A DNA stretch of 64,000 nt from positions 22,044 to 86,043 of the forward strand of contig JARGFM010000017.1 in assembly GCA_029210725.1 (NCBI GenBank), written 5' to 3'. Shown here in pieces: positions 18,807 to 27,797 of this stretch. The notes beneath the pieces were generated by a model. It worked only from the letters and a program-made list of their open reading frames with translations. It was not told the origin of the DNA and searched no databases. Position 1 is the first letter of the stretch, and each line of letters opens with the position of its first letter. The position numbers and the translations under genes were made by a program. The stretch is from Bacteroidales bacterium. GTDB taxonomy: Bacteria; Bacteroidota; Bacteroidia; Bacteroidales; GCA-2748055.

Positions 18807-19897
18807 TTAAATCTGATGTGAAGAATATCGGCCTCCTCCACCACGTAGTTTTTTCCTTCCACCGATAATTTGCCCTTATCCTTGCAGGCCTGCTCCGAGC
18901 CCAGGGTAATAAAATCTTCATACTTCATCACCTCGGCACGGATAAACCCGCGCTGCAGGTCCGAGTGTATGGCCCCGGCCGCTTCGGGGGCCAGGGCACC
19001 CTTCCGGATGGTCCAGGCCCGGATCTCTTTGGGGCCCACGGTGAAAAAGGAAATCAGGTTCAGCATGGAGTAGGCCGATCGTATGAGCTTGCTCACCCCC
19101 GGCTCTTCCAGTCCGGCATCGGCCAGGAAGGCTTTGCGGTCTTCCTCGTCCTCCAGTTCGGCAATCTCCGATTCCAGACGGGCCGCCAGCACCAGGATCT
19201 CGGCCTTTTCGCCGGCCAGGTATTCCTTTACCTGATCCACATAGGCGTTGCCTGCGATGGCCGCCTCATCTTCCACGTTGCACACATACATAAGCGGCTT
19301 GCTGGTCAGCAGAAAGAGGTCTTCAATATATTTACGGTCCGTTTCGCTCACTTCCAGGGTACGGGCATTCTGAAAATCTTCCAGGTGGTCCTTATATCTT
19401 GCCAGCACTTCGAGCCCTCTTTGGGCATCCTTATCCCCTGTTTTGGCAATCCTGGCCAGCCGTTCCATCTTTTTTTCCACCGACTCGAGGTCCTTGACCT
19501 GCAGTTCCAGGTTGATGGTCTCCATGTCGCGGACCGGGTTCACCGATCCGTCGATATGGGGCAGCTGTTCGTCATCAAAACACCGGATCACCTGAATCAG
19601 GGCATCGGTATTCCGGATATCGGAGAGAAACTTGTTGCCCACACCTTCTCCCTGGTTGGCCCCCCTGGCGAGTCCGGGGATATCCACAATTTCGACAGAG
19701 GCCGGGATGATCTTTTCAGTGGGCTGGAAATTCTCCAGCTTATAGAGCCTGGGTTCTGGCACATTCACCATTCCAACATTGGACTTACTGGAGGTAAAGG
19801 CAAAGCTGGAAGTTTCCACCCTGGTATTGGACATACAGTTGAAGAGTGTGGATTTGCCCACGTTGGCTACCCCGATAATCCCGCATTTTAGTGCCAT
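18800..19897 (-). CDS. ychF: YchF/Ola1-family ATPase
   Basis: A universally conserved Obg-related P-loop ATPase that binds ribosomes and is linked to oxidative stress control. The 365 residues carry the P-loop GVANVGKST (Ala where Pro is usual), the switch segment DIPGLARGANQGEGVGNKFL, the NVEDE motif that replaces NKxD and gives ATP preference, and a C-terminal TGS domain ending in EEADILHIRFNV. The segment between P-loop and switch II (SFAFTSSKSNVGMVNVPEPRL) departs from the common FCTIEPN version, suggesting a divergent subgroup. Divergent from tkt with a -7 box on each strand. Confidence 0.95.
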   Translation of the reverse strand: MALKCGIIGVANVGKSTLFNCMSNTRVETSSFAFTSSKSNVGMVNVPEPRLYKLENFQPTEKIIPASVEIVDIPGLARGANQGEGVGNKFLSDIRNTDALIQVIRCFDDEQLPHIDGSVNPVRDMETINLELQVKDLESVEKKMERLARIAKTGDKDAQRGLEVLARYKDHLEDFQNARTLEVSETDRKYIEDLFLLTSKPLMYVCNVEDEAAIAGNAYVDQVKEYLAGEKAEILVLAARLESEIAELEDEEDRKAFLADAGLEEPGVSKLIRSAYSMLNLISFFTVGPKEIRAWTIRKGALAPEAAGAIHSDLQRGFIRAEVMKYEDFITLGSEQACKDKGKLSVEGKNYVVEEADILHIRFNV

Positions 19898-19914
19898 CTG
19901 TGTTAAATTTGGCT

Positions 19915-19976
19915 CAAAATTAGCAAAAAAGAACCACCACCCGGTGACCTGTTTTAAATATTAATGGGTAATTTTG
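19915..19976. promoter_or_regulatory. Divergent promoter region between ychF and tkt
   Basis: TAATTTTG, a perfect TAnnTTTG -7 box, occurs on the minus strand at 19922-19915 (18 bp before ychF) and on the plus strand at 19969-19976 (26 bp before tkt). The -33 elements are weak. Confidence 0.5.
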
Positions 19977-20001
19977 GGCTTCGTTCTAAAACAGCAAATT
20001 C

Positions 20002-22041
20002 ATGAACCTTCAGATTCACAGCCTCGCTTCAGACAACATTCGTATCCTTGCCGCTGCCATGGTGGAAAAGGCCAGATCGGGACACCCGGGTGGAGCCATG
20101 GGCGGTGCCGATTTTGCAGAGATGCTTTATTCCAGGTTTCTCCGCTTTGATCCGGACGATGGAGCCTGGCCGCTGAGAGACCGTTTTTTTCTGGATCCCG
20201 GGCATATGTCGCCCATGCTCTACGGAATACTGGCGCTCACCGGGCATTATTCCCCGGAGGAGCTTCGCTCTTTCCGGCAGTGGGGAAGTCCCACCCCCGG
20301 ACACCCCGAAGTGGATGTGAAGCGTGGGGTGGAGAATACCTCCGGACCGCTTGGACAGGGCCATACCATGGCTGTGGGAGCGGCCATTGCGGAGCGCTTC
20401 CTGGCTGCCCGCTTCGGGGAGTGGCTTTCCCACAAGACCTATACTTTTATTTCCGACGGGGGCGTTCAGGAAGAGATTTCACAGGGAGCCGGCCGTATAG
20501 CGGGTTTCCTGGGCCTGTCGAACCTGATCATGTTTTATGACTCCAACGATATCCAGCTCTCCACCCGGACCGAAGAGGTTTCGGCCGAAGATACTGCCGC
20601 CAAGTACAGGGCCTGGAACTGGAGCGTTTGCCTGATCGACGGCAACGATCCTTTCCAAATCTTCCAGGCACTGGAGTCGGCACTGTCCGAAAAGGAGCGT
20701 CCCAGCCTGATCATAGGAAAAACCATTATGGGCAAAGGGGCCCTGGATGAGAACGGAAACAGCTTCGAAGGAAAGACCTCCATGCACGGGATGCCATTGT
20801 CGGAAGCCGGGGCCTCTTTTGAGAAGACCATCGCCAACCTGGGAGGGGATCCGGAGAATCCTTTCGTGATTTTCGGGGAGGTCCGGGAGGCCTACCATGC
20901 GATCCTGGAAGAGAAACGGAAGGAAGCGGCCAAAAAAAGGGCGGAACAGGCGGCCTGGGAAAAAGCCAACCCGGCACTGGCTGAGAAGTACAGGAGCTTC
21001 CTGGAGGGAAAGCTCCCGGAGATTGACTTCGCGGCCATCGGGCAGAAGGCCGGGGCACCTACCCGTGGAGCCTCCGGAGCGGTGCTGGCCAGCCTGGCCG
21101 GAAAGATCGGGAATATGATCGTGGCTTCGGCCGATCTTTCGAACAGTGACAAAACAGATGGGTATCTGAAAAACACCAGCGCTTTTAAACGTGGCGATTT
21201 CAGCGGCTCCTTCCTCCAGGCAGGAGTCAGTGAGCTGACCATGGCCGCCATGGCCAACGGAATGGCCCTGCATGGCGGAGTGATCCCGGTGATCGGGACC
21301 TTCTTTGTGTTCAGCGATTATATGAAGCCCGCGGTCCGGATGGCTGCCCTGATGCAGCTGCCTGTAAAATATGTGTGGACCCACGATGCCTTCCGGGTCG
21401 GAGAAGATGGTCCCACCCATCAGCCCGTGGAGCAGGAGGCACAGATCCGCCTGCTGGAACATTTGAGAAATCACCATGGCAGGCGCTCCATGCTGGTCCT
21501 GCGTCCGGCCGATGCCCTGGAGACCTCGGTAGCCTGGAAAATGGCGCTGGAAAACGAGGCTTCCCCCACGGCACTGATCCTCTCCAGGCAGGGAGTAAAG
21601 GATATTCCGGCCCTGCCCGGCTCTGACAGGTACACCGATGCGCTGCAGGCGGAGAAGGGAGCTTATGTGGTGCTGGACTGTAAGGGGACTCCCGATGTGG
21701 TGATGGTGGCCTCTGGTTCGGAGGTATCCACCCTTCTGGCGGGAGCAGAACTGCTGATAAAGGATAAAGGACTGAATATAAAAGTGTTATCCCTTATTTC
21801 TGAGGGACTCTTCCGCGACCAGCCAGAGGAGTACCAGGAAGAAGTGATTCCCTCAGGAGTTCCGGTGTTTGGACTTACGGCCGGCCTGCCTGTGACCCTT
21901 CAGGGACTGGTGGGAGAACATGGAATCGTGTTCGGACTGGAAAGTTTCGGTTATTCCGCACCCTACCAGGTGCTGGACGAAAAGCTGGGCTTTACCGGTG
22001 AGAATGTTTGTAAACAGGTGAGTGCCCTGCTGGGGGTGTAA
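20002..22041 (+). CDS. tkt: Transketolase
   Basis: A thiamine-diphosphate enzyme that moves two-carbon units between sugar phosphates in the pentose phosphate pathway. All three domains are present in 679 residues: substrate-binding SGHPGGAMGGAD and NTSGPLGQGHTMAVG, the TPP motif TFISDGGVQEEIS through FYDSNDIQ (SDG where GDG is usual, as in other Bacteroidota), the pyrimidine-binding domain with THDAFRVGEDGPTHQPVEQ and the C-terminal domain. The stop codon lies inside a perfect 15-bp tandem duplication. Confidence 0.96.
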   Translation: MNLQIHSLASDNIRILAAAMVEKARSGHPGGAMGGADFAEMLYSRFLRFDPDDGAWPLRDRFFLDPGHMSPMLYGILALTGHYSPEELRSFRQWGSPTPGHPEVDVKRGVENTSGPLGQGHTMAVGAAIAERFLAARFGEWLSHKTYTFISDGGVQEEISQGAGRIAGFLGLSNLIMFYDSNDIQLSTRTEEVSAEDTAAKYRAWNWSVCLIDGNDPFQIFQALESALSEKERPSLIIGKTIMGKGALDENGNSFEGKTSMHGMPLSEAGASFEKTIANLGGDPENPFVIFGEVREAYHAILEEKRKEAAKKRAEQAAWEKANPALAEKYRSFLEGKLPEIDFAAIGQKAGAPTRGASGAVLASLAGKIGNMIVASADLSNSDKTDGYLKNTSAFKRGDFSGSFLQAGVSELTMAAMANGMALHGGVIPVIGTFFVFSDYMKPAVRMAALMQLPVKYVWTHDAFRVGEDGPTHQPVEQEAQIRLLEHLRNHHGRRSMLVLRPADALETSVAWKMALENEASPTALILSRQGVKDIPALPGSDRYTDALQAEKGAYVVLDCKGTPDVVMVASGSEVSTLLAGAELLIKDKGLNIKVLSLISEGLFRDQPEEYQEEVIPSGVPVFGLTAGLPVTLQGLVGEHGIVFGLESFGYSAPYQVLDEKLGFTGENVCKQVSALLGV

Positions 22042-22060
22042 GATGTGGGGGTGTAAGATG
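22031..22060 (+). repeat. 15-bp tandem duplication spanning the tkt stop codon
   Basis: Two perfect copies of TGGGGGTGTAAGATG (22031-22045 and 22046-22060). The first copy encodes the tkt C-terminus with its TAA stop at 22039-22041; the second lies downstream. Confidence 0.95.
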
Positions 22061-22084
22061 CTTGCATTCGAAAAAGACAGGATT

Positions 22085-23734
22085 ATGGAAAGAAGCCGTT
22101 TACCCTGGGCAGGAATTTTAGTGCTGATGGCAGTAGGGTCGGTATCGCTGCAGGGACAGAAGATCCCGCCGCAAAAACCCAGGCTGATCGTGGGGATCAC
22201 GGTTTCGGGAATGCAGTACGACTACCTGTCGGTTTACTGGGACAAGTTTTCGGAGGGCGGATTCAAAAAAATGGCCACCACCGGAGCCAACTGCAAGAAT
22301 GCCCGGTACAACTATCTGATTACCGATCCGGCAGTGGGTTTTGCGTCCATTGCAACGGGCACCCGGCCCAGCGAACATGGGATTGTATCGGATTACTGGT
22401 ACCACCGCCTCTCCAATGAGGTCGTCCACAGCATCGGGGACAGCGAACAGACGACCCTGGGAGGATCCTACGGGACCGGAACCTACTCCCCCCGGGCCCT
22501 GCACAGCCGCACGCTGTCGGACCAGATCAGGGTGCAGAGCCGTTTCAAATCGCGTTCCATCGGAGTTTCCATGGACCCCGGGGCAGCGGTGCTGATGGCC
22601 GGACATGCCGCTTCGGGGGCCTACTGGCTCGATCCCGTGCGTGCCAACTGGGTCACCAGCAGTTATTACATGGACTCTCTTCCCGCCTGGGTGAATGAAT
22701 TTAATGCCAGGAACTTCCGGGATCTCTATCTGGAACGGACCTGGGAGACCCTTCGTCCCATCGCCGATTACGAAGAAAGCATGCTGGATAATAATCCTTA
22801 TGAAACAGGGATCCACGGGCAGATTACCTTTCCCTATGATCTGGCCCGGATCAGCTCCGACGGTAAGGGCGGAAAGGACTACAGCATACTGATGAACACC
22901 CCCTGGGGGAACACCTATACCAAGGACATGGCCATCGCGGCCATCGTTCACGAAGAGCTTGGTCGGCACGAATACACCGATTTGATCCACATCGGATTTT
23001 CGGCTACCAAATACCTGGCCAATCACTACTCCACCTGGTCGGTGGAGACACAGGATATGTACCTGAGGCTGGATGCAGACCTGGCTCATCTGCTTCAATT
23101 TCTGGACGAGCAGCTTGGCCTGGAAAATGTCCTGATCTACCTGACCGCTGAAAATGCCCTGGCGGTGGACCCGGACTATCTGGCCGAAAGCCGCATCCCC
23201 TCTGGTTTTTTTAACTACCGGACCAGCATCTCGCTTCTGAAATCTTATCTGAATGCCATTTATGGAAGAGGCGACTGGGTCACCTTTTATTATGCCCAGC
23301 AGATTTATCTGAATCACCAGCTGATCGAGGACTCCAACCTTTCCCTGGAGGATGTTCAGGATAAGGTGGCCCGGTTTATGGTGCAGATTAACGGGGTCTC
23401 CAATGCCCTTCAGGCTTATGTATTGCAGCAGAATTACTTCACCGACGGGGTTTTGAACCGGATACAGAATTCCTATTACCAGAAGCGCTCCGGGGATGTG
23501 ATCCTCTACCTGACCCCCGGATGGGTGGAGCACAGCAATTTGGGAGACGGGGTCTACCAGGAGTTCAGGTATGCTCCCCACGTACCCCTGATCTTCTATG
23601 GCTGGAAGATAAACCGGGTGAGTATCCCCTCCCGGGTGTCTCCCACCGATATCGCCCCTTCCATTGCATCCTTTATGGAGATTTCCATGCCTGATAATGT
23701 GACGGGCGAGGTGATCCGGGAGTTGGTTAAGTAA
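22085..23734 (+). CDS. Exported alkaline-phosphatase-fold protein lacking catalytic residues
   Basis: The ATG at 22085 gives a signal peptide (residues 1-25), followed by about 525 residues that follow the PafA-like phosphodiesterase/phosphatase family throughout (GGFKKM..GANCKNARYNY, ASIATGTRPSEHGIV, YLRLDADLAHLLQFLDE, HVPLIFYGWKI). At the metal and nucleophile positions the usual residues are gone: VDQMR is VSGMQ, the TGPGHASI nucleophile block is PAVGFASI, STDYVGH is ATKYLAN, and TADHGAA is TAENALA. Only the late His (APHVPL) remains. It is probably a pseudoenzyme, perhaps a binding or structural periplasmic protein. The frame could start upstream at 22022 inside tkt, but that adds only repeat sequence. 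Confidence 0.88.
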   Translation: MERSRLPWAGILVLMAVGSVSLQGQKIPPQKPRLIVGITVSGMQYDYLSVYWDKFSEGGFKKMATTGANCKNARYNYLITDPAVGFASIATGTRPSEHGIVSDYWYHRLSNEVVHSIGDSEQTTLGGSYGTGTYSPRALHSRTLSDQIRVQSRFKSRSIGVSMDPGAAVLMAGHAASGAYWLDPVRANWVTSSYYMDSLPAWVNEFNARNFRDLYLERTWETLRPIADYEESMLDNNPYETGIHGQITFPYDLARISSDGKGGKDYSILMNTPWGNTYTKDMAIAAIVHEELGRHEYTDLIHIGFSATKYLANHYSTWSVETQDMYLRLDADLAHLLQFLDEQLGLENVLIYLTAENALAVDPDYLAESRIPSGFFNYRTSISLLKSYLNAIYGRGDWVTFYYAQQIYLNHQLIEDSNLSLEDVQDKVARFMVQINGVSNALQAYVLQQNYFTDGVLNRIQNSYYQKRSGDVILYLTPGWVEHSNLGDGVYQEFRYAPHVPLIFYGWKINRVSIPSRVSPTDIAPSIASFMEISMPDNVTGEVIRELVK

Positions 23735-24470
23735 GGCTTTTATTGAAGCTGTCCCTGGATTCGCAGAAGACTTTGATCAGGCCGGGATCTTTCTCCACGG
23801 CATTTCCAACCACAATCATATCGGCCCCGGCCCGGAAAAGCTCCAGGGCCGTTTCCGCGGAACGGATCCCGCCACCCACCATCAGGGGAAGTGAAATTCC
23901 CTGCCTGACGGCACTGATCATAGTGGGGGCAACAGGCTGGACCGCACCGCTTCCTGCCTCCAGGTAGAGGGCTTTCAGTCCCAGCATCTCTCCGGCCATG
24001 GCAGTGGCTACGGCAATATCTGTCTTATCTCCGGGTATAGGCCGGGTGTGGCTCATATACTCCACCGAGCTCGCCGGCCCGTTTTCTATCAGTATATATC
24101 CGGTGGGAATCACCTCAATTCCGGTTCTGCGAAGGTGGGGGGCTGCCAGCACGTGGTTTCCGATGAGGAATTCAGGATTGCGTCCGGAGATCAGAGAGAG
24201 AAACAGGATTCCGTCTGCCAGCTCCGACAACTGAAAGACATTTCCCGGAAAGATAAAGACCGGCAATCTGGTCCCCAGCTTCAAAGCGGTAATGCTTATG
24301 TCAATGGGTTTAAAGAGGATGCTTCCGCCTACCAGCAGAAGGTCGGGCGGATGCAGATTGATCAATTCAATCAACTCCTCCAGACTCCCGTTGTCATACC
24401 CGTCGGGGTCCACCAGCAGAGCGATCCGTTTCTTGCTCCTGTCCTTAAGCTCCTGATAGAAACCGTTCAT
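23727..24470 (-). CDS. Geranylgeranylglyceryl phosphate synthase family protein
   Basis: A TIM-barrel prenyltransferase that joins a polyprenyl diphosphate to glycerol-1-phosphate, the first step of archaeal-type ether lipids; Bacteroidota encode homologues. Characteristic segments are ALLVDPDGY, ENGPASSVEYMSHTRPIP, ALYLEAGSGA, MVGGGIRS and DMIVVGNAVEKD in about 247 residues. The ATG at 24470 overlaps the stop of the phosphopantetheinyl transferase gene as ATGA, which decides the start against a GTG at 24482. The 3' end overlaps the convergent alkaline-phosphatase-like gene by 8 bp. The physiological product in this organism is unknown. Confidence 0.92.
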   Translation of the reverse strand: MNGFYQELKDRSKKRIALLVDPDGYDNGSLEELIELINLHPPDLLLVGGSILFKPIDISITALKLGTRLPVFIFPGNVFQLSELADGILFLSLISGRNPEFLIGNHVLAAPHLRRTGIEVIPTGYILIENGPASSVEYMSHTRPIPGDKTDIAVATAMAGEMLGLKALYLEAGSGAVQPVAPTMISAVRQGISLPLMVGGGIRSAETALELFRAGADMIVVGNAVEKDPGLIKVFCESRDSFNKSLT

Positions 24471-25102
24471 TTCTTGACGCACCAGACCAGGGCGTAATTT
24501 TCGTGTTGAAGATACTCCATTTCAAAGCTTTCATCCCCGTTGCCATTCACCACATGGCCTTTCATAAAACCGTGCTCCTCCGGTACGAAAGGCGCGATGG
24601 TGATACCGTCCCGGAAGTTGATGTCCTGTTTGTCACAAATCTTGTACAGGGCTTCTTTGGCACACCAGTGCAGGTAGAGGTGAAACTTCGACAGCTCCGG
24701 ATCCCGGGTGATGGTCTCCCGTTCGTTTATGAATTTATTGGCCACCTTGCTTATCTTTCCGGACATGTACTCCAGGTCGATCCCTACGCGCTGGTCTTTG
24801 CTGATCAGCACAGCAGTCAGGTTATTCGAGTGGGAGATGCTGATGTTGTGAGTGTTGCCTCTTACGAAGGGCTTGTTTTCGGAATTATAGAGGATCCGGG
24901 TATCTTTCCCGATCATGGTTTTCACCAGTGCACGGACGCTGAGCCATTCAATTTTCCTGCTGATGTTCCTGAAGCTGTCGAGTTTTGTTTTCTCTACTTC
25001 AACCAGGTTGACCATGCCGTAGAGTGTATCAAAATCCTCCGTTATCTCCCACACACCTAAATGGCAATCCGGTAATATTTCTGTTTTCAAAAATACTCCC
25101 AC
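24467..25102 (-). CDS. 4'-phosphopantetheinyl transferase (Sfp superfamily)
   Basis: It transfers phosphopantetheine from CoA to a carrier-protein serine. The Mg/CoA-binding motifs RVGIDLEYM and WCAKEALYKI are intact, and SISHSNNLTAV lies between as expected. The GTG at 25102 gives a normal N-terminus (VGVFLKTEILPDCHLGVWEITE); a TTG at 25147 would add 15 residues. It is translationally coupled to the GGGP synthase gene downstream and lies behind gldD, an order seen in other gliding Bacteroidota. Confidence 0.9.
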   Translation of the reverse strand: MGVFLKTEILPDCHLGVWEITEDFDTLYGMVNLVEVEKTKLDSFRNISRKIEWLSVRALVKTMIGKDTRILYNSENKPFVRGNTHNISISHSNNLTAVLISKDQRVGIDLEYMSGKISKVANKFINERETITRDPELSKFHLYLHWCAKEALYKICDKQDINFRDGITIAPFVPEEHGFMKGHVVNGNGDESFEMEYLQHENYALVWCVKK

Positions 25103-25153
25103 AATATCTCGGTTAGATCCCCGGAGAGGGGTGACTAAGTTAAACAAATTTGA

Positions 25154-25861
25154 TTAATACTTCCACTCGGTGGTTTCGATCAGATGCAGGATGTCTTCTC
25201 TGAGGAATTCTATGACCGGGTTCAGAGAATCGCGGTTGGGCCTGCAGTTGAAATAGAGCGAGCCTCTCAGGAAATGATCGGTACTGTCGGTGATAAAGAA
25301 CTGGACCGCGGATGCCACATCTCCCTGCAGATCGTAAATCATTCCGAACCGCCTGTGATCCCTCTGGATGAACGGGGTTTCATCGATCCCGTATGCCTTC
25401 ACCGTATGTTTGTAAACCAGTTCCCGGCTATCGGTAATCAGCTCGTTCAACCGGCCATCCACCGCTACGTAACTCAGGTGGATCTTCCCGTTGAGCTGGG
25501 GAACGGAGACATTGATCCATCCATCTGCGGCCCTGGGGCCACTGTCTTTCTCTATCAGGGCATAGTCGGGGATCTCGAAGCGGTAGGCGTCCTGCAAGTC
25601 GTACAGATGGTAGGCTTTTTCCGGGTAACTGATCTTCAGGTACCCCATGGGTTTGGGGGTATAGGATTGCTTGCAGGAGGCGGACAGTAGCAGCAGGCAA
25701 AGGGCCAGGATCTGCCATCTCCCCGTACCCGGGTTCCTGTCTGTGAGTCCCGCACCTGTCTGTGCTCTGAGTTTCTCTGAAACTCTCCGTCTTTCCGGAT
25801 CTCTCCGTCTTTCCGGATCTCTCCGTCTTTCCGGATCTCTCCGTCTATAGCTTTTACTCAT
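25154..25861 (-). CDS. gldD: Gliding motility lipoprotein GldD
   Basis: GldD is a lipoprotein required for gliding and probably for type IX secretion. A lipobox (LLLLSASC, Cys near residue 63) precedes the conserved PKPMGYLKISYPEKAY segment and a domain running to the C-terminus. The first 48 residues are odd: a run of RRRDPE units encoded by 18-bp repeats, pushing the signal peptide far from the start. No better start codon follows the repeats, so the extension may be translated. It lies behind gldE, separated by another tandem array. Confidence 0.9.
   Translation of the reverse strand: MSKSYRRRDPERRRDPERRRDPERRRVSEKLRAQTGAGLTDRNPGTGRWQILALCLLLLSASCKQSYTPKPMGYLKISYPEKAYHLYDLQDAYRFEIPDYALIEKDSGPRAADGWINVSVPQLNGKIHLSYVAVDGRLNELITDSRELVYKHTVKAYGIDETPFIQRDHRRFGMIYDLQGDVASAVQFFITDSTDHFLRGSLYFNCRPNRDSLNPVIEFLREDILHLIETTEWKY
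25783..25848 (-). repeat. 18-bp array in the 5' end of gldD
   Basis: Three perfect copies of CTCTCCGTCTTTCCGGAT (25783-25836, plus-strand reading) and a partial fourth. On the minus strand it encodes RRRDPE repeats at the N-terminus of GldD. Confidence 0.93.
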
Positions 25862-25873
25862 GCTTTCTCCTCT

Positions 25874-25945
25874 GCGTATTCGTTCTTCACTGCGTATTCG
25901 TTCTTCACTGCGTATTCGTTCTTCTCCGCTTATTCGTTCTTCTCC
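25874..25945 (-). repeat. 18-bp array starting at the gldE stop codon
   Basis: Four 18-bp units. On the minus strand the first (25945-25928) encodes the last gldE codons and its TAA stop (GAGAAGAACGAATAAGC); the next three repeat this with TAC in place of TAA and run toward gldD. Confidence 0.93.
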
Positions 25946-27252
25946 GGGTTTTTTAAAAATACCTTCACCTCTTTGATCCTTCGCTGGTCCATGGCCATCA
26001 CGGTGAACTGGATCCCTTTGCAGGGCATCATATCATTCAGGCGCGGAAACCCGCCCTTTAATTCGAGCAGAAGTCCGGCCACCGTCTCCGCATCTCCCTT
26101 TACCTCGTCGAAGAGTTCGTCGTCCAGCTCCGTCACCTTATAAAAATCATTCAGCAGTGTTTTCCCGTCAAATATATAGGTGTGGGAATCGATCCTCCTG
26201 TAGAACTCTTCCGTGCCGTCCGATTCGTCCGTAATTTCACCCACCACCTCTTCCAGGATATCCTCCATGGTGACGATCCCTTCCGTACCCCCGTATTCAT
26301 CCACCACAATGGCCAGATGAATCTTTTTCTCCTGGAACTCCTTCAGGAGGTCGTTGATCTTTTTGGTTACGGGAACAAAGAAGGGCTCGCGGATCAGCTT
26401 CTGCCAGTTGAACATGTTTTTTTGCCTGATATGGGGCAGAAGGTCCTTCACATACAGGATCCCCTTCAGGTGATCGAAGGTTTCTTCGTAAACCGGAATG
26501 CGGGAAAACCCCGATTCGATAAGCACCCGGATCAGGGTGGAGAGATCGGTTTTTAAATCCACAGCCACCACATCGGTCCTTGGTTTCATGATCTCACTCA
26601 CCTCCAGGTTGCTGAAGCGTACAATTCCCTCCAGCATCTCCTTTTCGTTTTCCACCACATCGGTGGCCAGATCGAGCGCCTCCGACAGGTCCTCCATGGA
26701 GATATTCTGCCTCTTTTTGGCCAGCCTGCGGTTCACCAGGGTGGTCGAGCTGACCAGGATAAAGATCAGGGGTTGAAAAATTTTGTCCAGGATCATCAGC
26801 GGGCCCGCCATCCGTCTGGCGACCTTCAGGGCAAAGCGGTTGGCATAGACCTTGGGCATGATCTCCCCGAAGAGCAGCAGCAGGAAGGTGATTATGACGA
26901 CCTGGATAAAAAATCCAAGCAGGGGTGCGTGCGAAAAGTTAAAGATGGAGCTGGTGACAAAGGAGGCAATAATTACAATGCCAACATTAATAAAATTATT
27001 GGTAATCAGTATATTAGCCAGAAGCCTCTCGGGCCTTTCCAGCAAATAAAGCACCAGGGTCTCCTTGCGGGAGGGGTGCTCCTTCAGATCAGAGATGTGC
27101 ATGGGGCCCAGGCTGAAAAAGGCTACTTCCGAACCTGAAATCATGGCCGAGAAGAAAAGCAAAACAGCCACGACCACCATCGCGATGATGGCCTCCGAAG
27201 TAAGAGGCATCAGTACCGTTTGAAGCAAAATGACTGAAAAACCTGGTTCCAT
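25930..27252 (-). CDS. gldE: Gliding motility-associated protein GldE (CNNM/CorC-like)
   Basis: The protein has a CNNM-type membrane domain (three or four helices, about residues 20-190, with SGSEVAFFS), a CBS pair (about 215-335, with EIMKPRTDVVAVD and IVVDEYGGTEGIVTMEDILEE) and a CorC/HlyC domain at the C-terminus. GldE works with GldD in gliding and T9SS function. The ATG at 27252 overlaps the ssb stop (TGATG), which fixes the start against the TTG one codon upstream. Its last codons and stop are the founder unit of a tandem array. Confidence 0.94.
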   Translation of the reverse strand: MEPGFSVILLQTVLMPLTSEAIIAMVVVAVLLFFSAMISGSEVAFFSLGPMHISDLKEHPSRKETLVLYLLERPERLLANILITNNFINVGIVIIASFVTSSIFNFSHAPLLGFFIQVVIITFLLLLFGEIMPKVYANRFALKVARRMAGPLMILDKIFQPLIFILVSSTTLVNRRLAKKRQNISMEDLSEALDLATDVVENEKEMLEGIVRFSNLEVSEIMKPRTDVVAVDLKTDLSTLIRVLIESGFSRIPVYEETFDHLKGILYVKDLLPHIRQKNMFNWQKLIREPFFVPVTKKINDLLKEFQEKKIHLAIVVDEYGGTEGIVTMEDILEEVVGEITDESDGTEEFYRRIDSHTYIFDGKTLLNDFYKVTELDDELFDEVKGDAETVAGLLLELKGGFPRLNDMMPCKGIQFTVMAMDQRRIKEVKVFLKNPEKNE

Positions 27253-27767
27253 CAAAACGGAAGATCATCCGGTCCGTTGTCCCCTTCATCAAAAGGATCA
27301 TCCTCCGGCCCCGTCTCCCGGGAGGGGGAGCGCTCCTGTGCCTGTGGTTTATCCTGGGAGCTTTGAGCTCCGGAAGAAGCCGGGCTTGTTCTTTCTGTGT
27401 ATCCGCCACTGCCCTGAGTATCCCCGTCTGCATCGTCCGGCTTCCGTCCCAGCAGTTGCATCTGGTCGCCCACAATTTCTGTGATGTATTTCTTGTTCCC
27501 GTCGGCATCCTCATAGGAGCGGGTTTTGATCCGTCCCTCAATATAGATCTGGGTCCCTTTCTTCACGTACTTCTCCGCCACCTGTGCCAGTCCCCGCCAC
27601 AGCACGATGTTGTGCCATTCGGTGGTGGAGACACGCTCACCGGCCTTGTTTTTATAAGTCTCGCTGGTGGCCATGGGAAATTTCGTAATGGCCGTTGATT
27701 CATCCAGGTACCTTGTTTCGGGGTCCTTACCCACGTTCCCCACAAGGATTACTTTGTTTACTGACAT
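27252..27767 (-). CDS. ssb: Single-stranded DNA-binding protein
   Basis: The OB fold (about residues 1-110) is clear: VNKVILVGNVGKDPETRY, TTEWHNIVLWRGLAQVAEKYVKKG, YIEGRIKTRSYED. A disordered linker rich in Ser, Gln and Asp follows, then the protein-interaction tip DDLPF, a slight variant of DDDIPF. The stop overlaps gldE. The order mutY, ssb, gldE, gldD is a known Bacteroidota arrangement. Confidence 0.97.
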   Translation of the reverse strand: MSVNKVILVGNVGKDPETRYLDESTAITKFPMATSETYKNKAGERVSTTEWHNIVLWRGLAQVAEKYVKKGTQIYIEGRIKTRSYEDADGNKKYITEIVGDQMQLLGRKPDDADGDTQGSGGYTERTSPASSGAQSSQDKPQAQERSPSRETGPEDDPFDEGDNGPDDLPF

Positions 27768-27797
27768 AGATTGTAATTAAGTATGGATTCAAAGATA

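Noticed and set aside
20479..21477. 332-codon open frame on the minus strand
   Set aside because: Antisense to tkt; no recognisable domain.
22118..23581. 487-codon open frame on the minus strand
   Set aside because: Lies antisense to the alkaline-phosphatase-like gene, whose protein shows clear family homology; composition (His/Gly/Val-rich) is typical of a shadow frame in GC-rich coding DNA.
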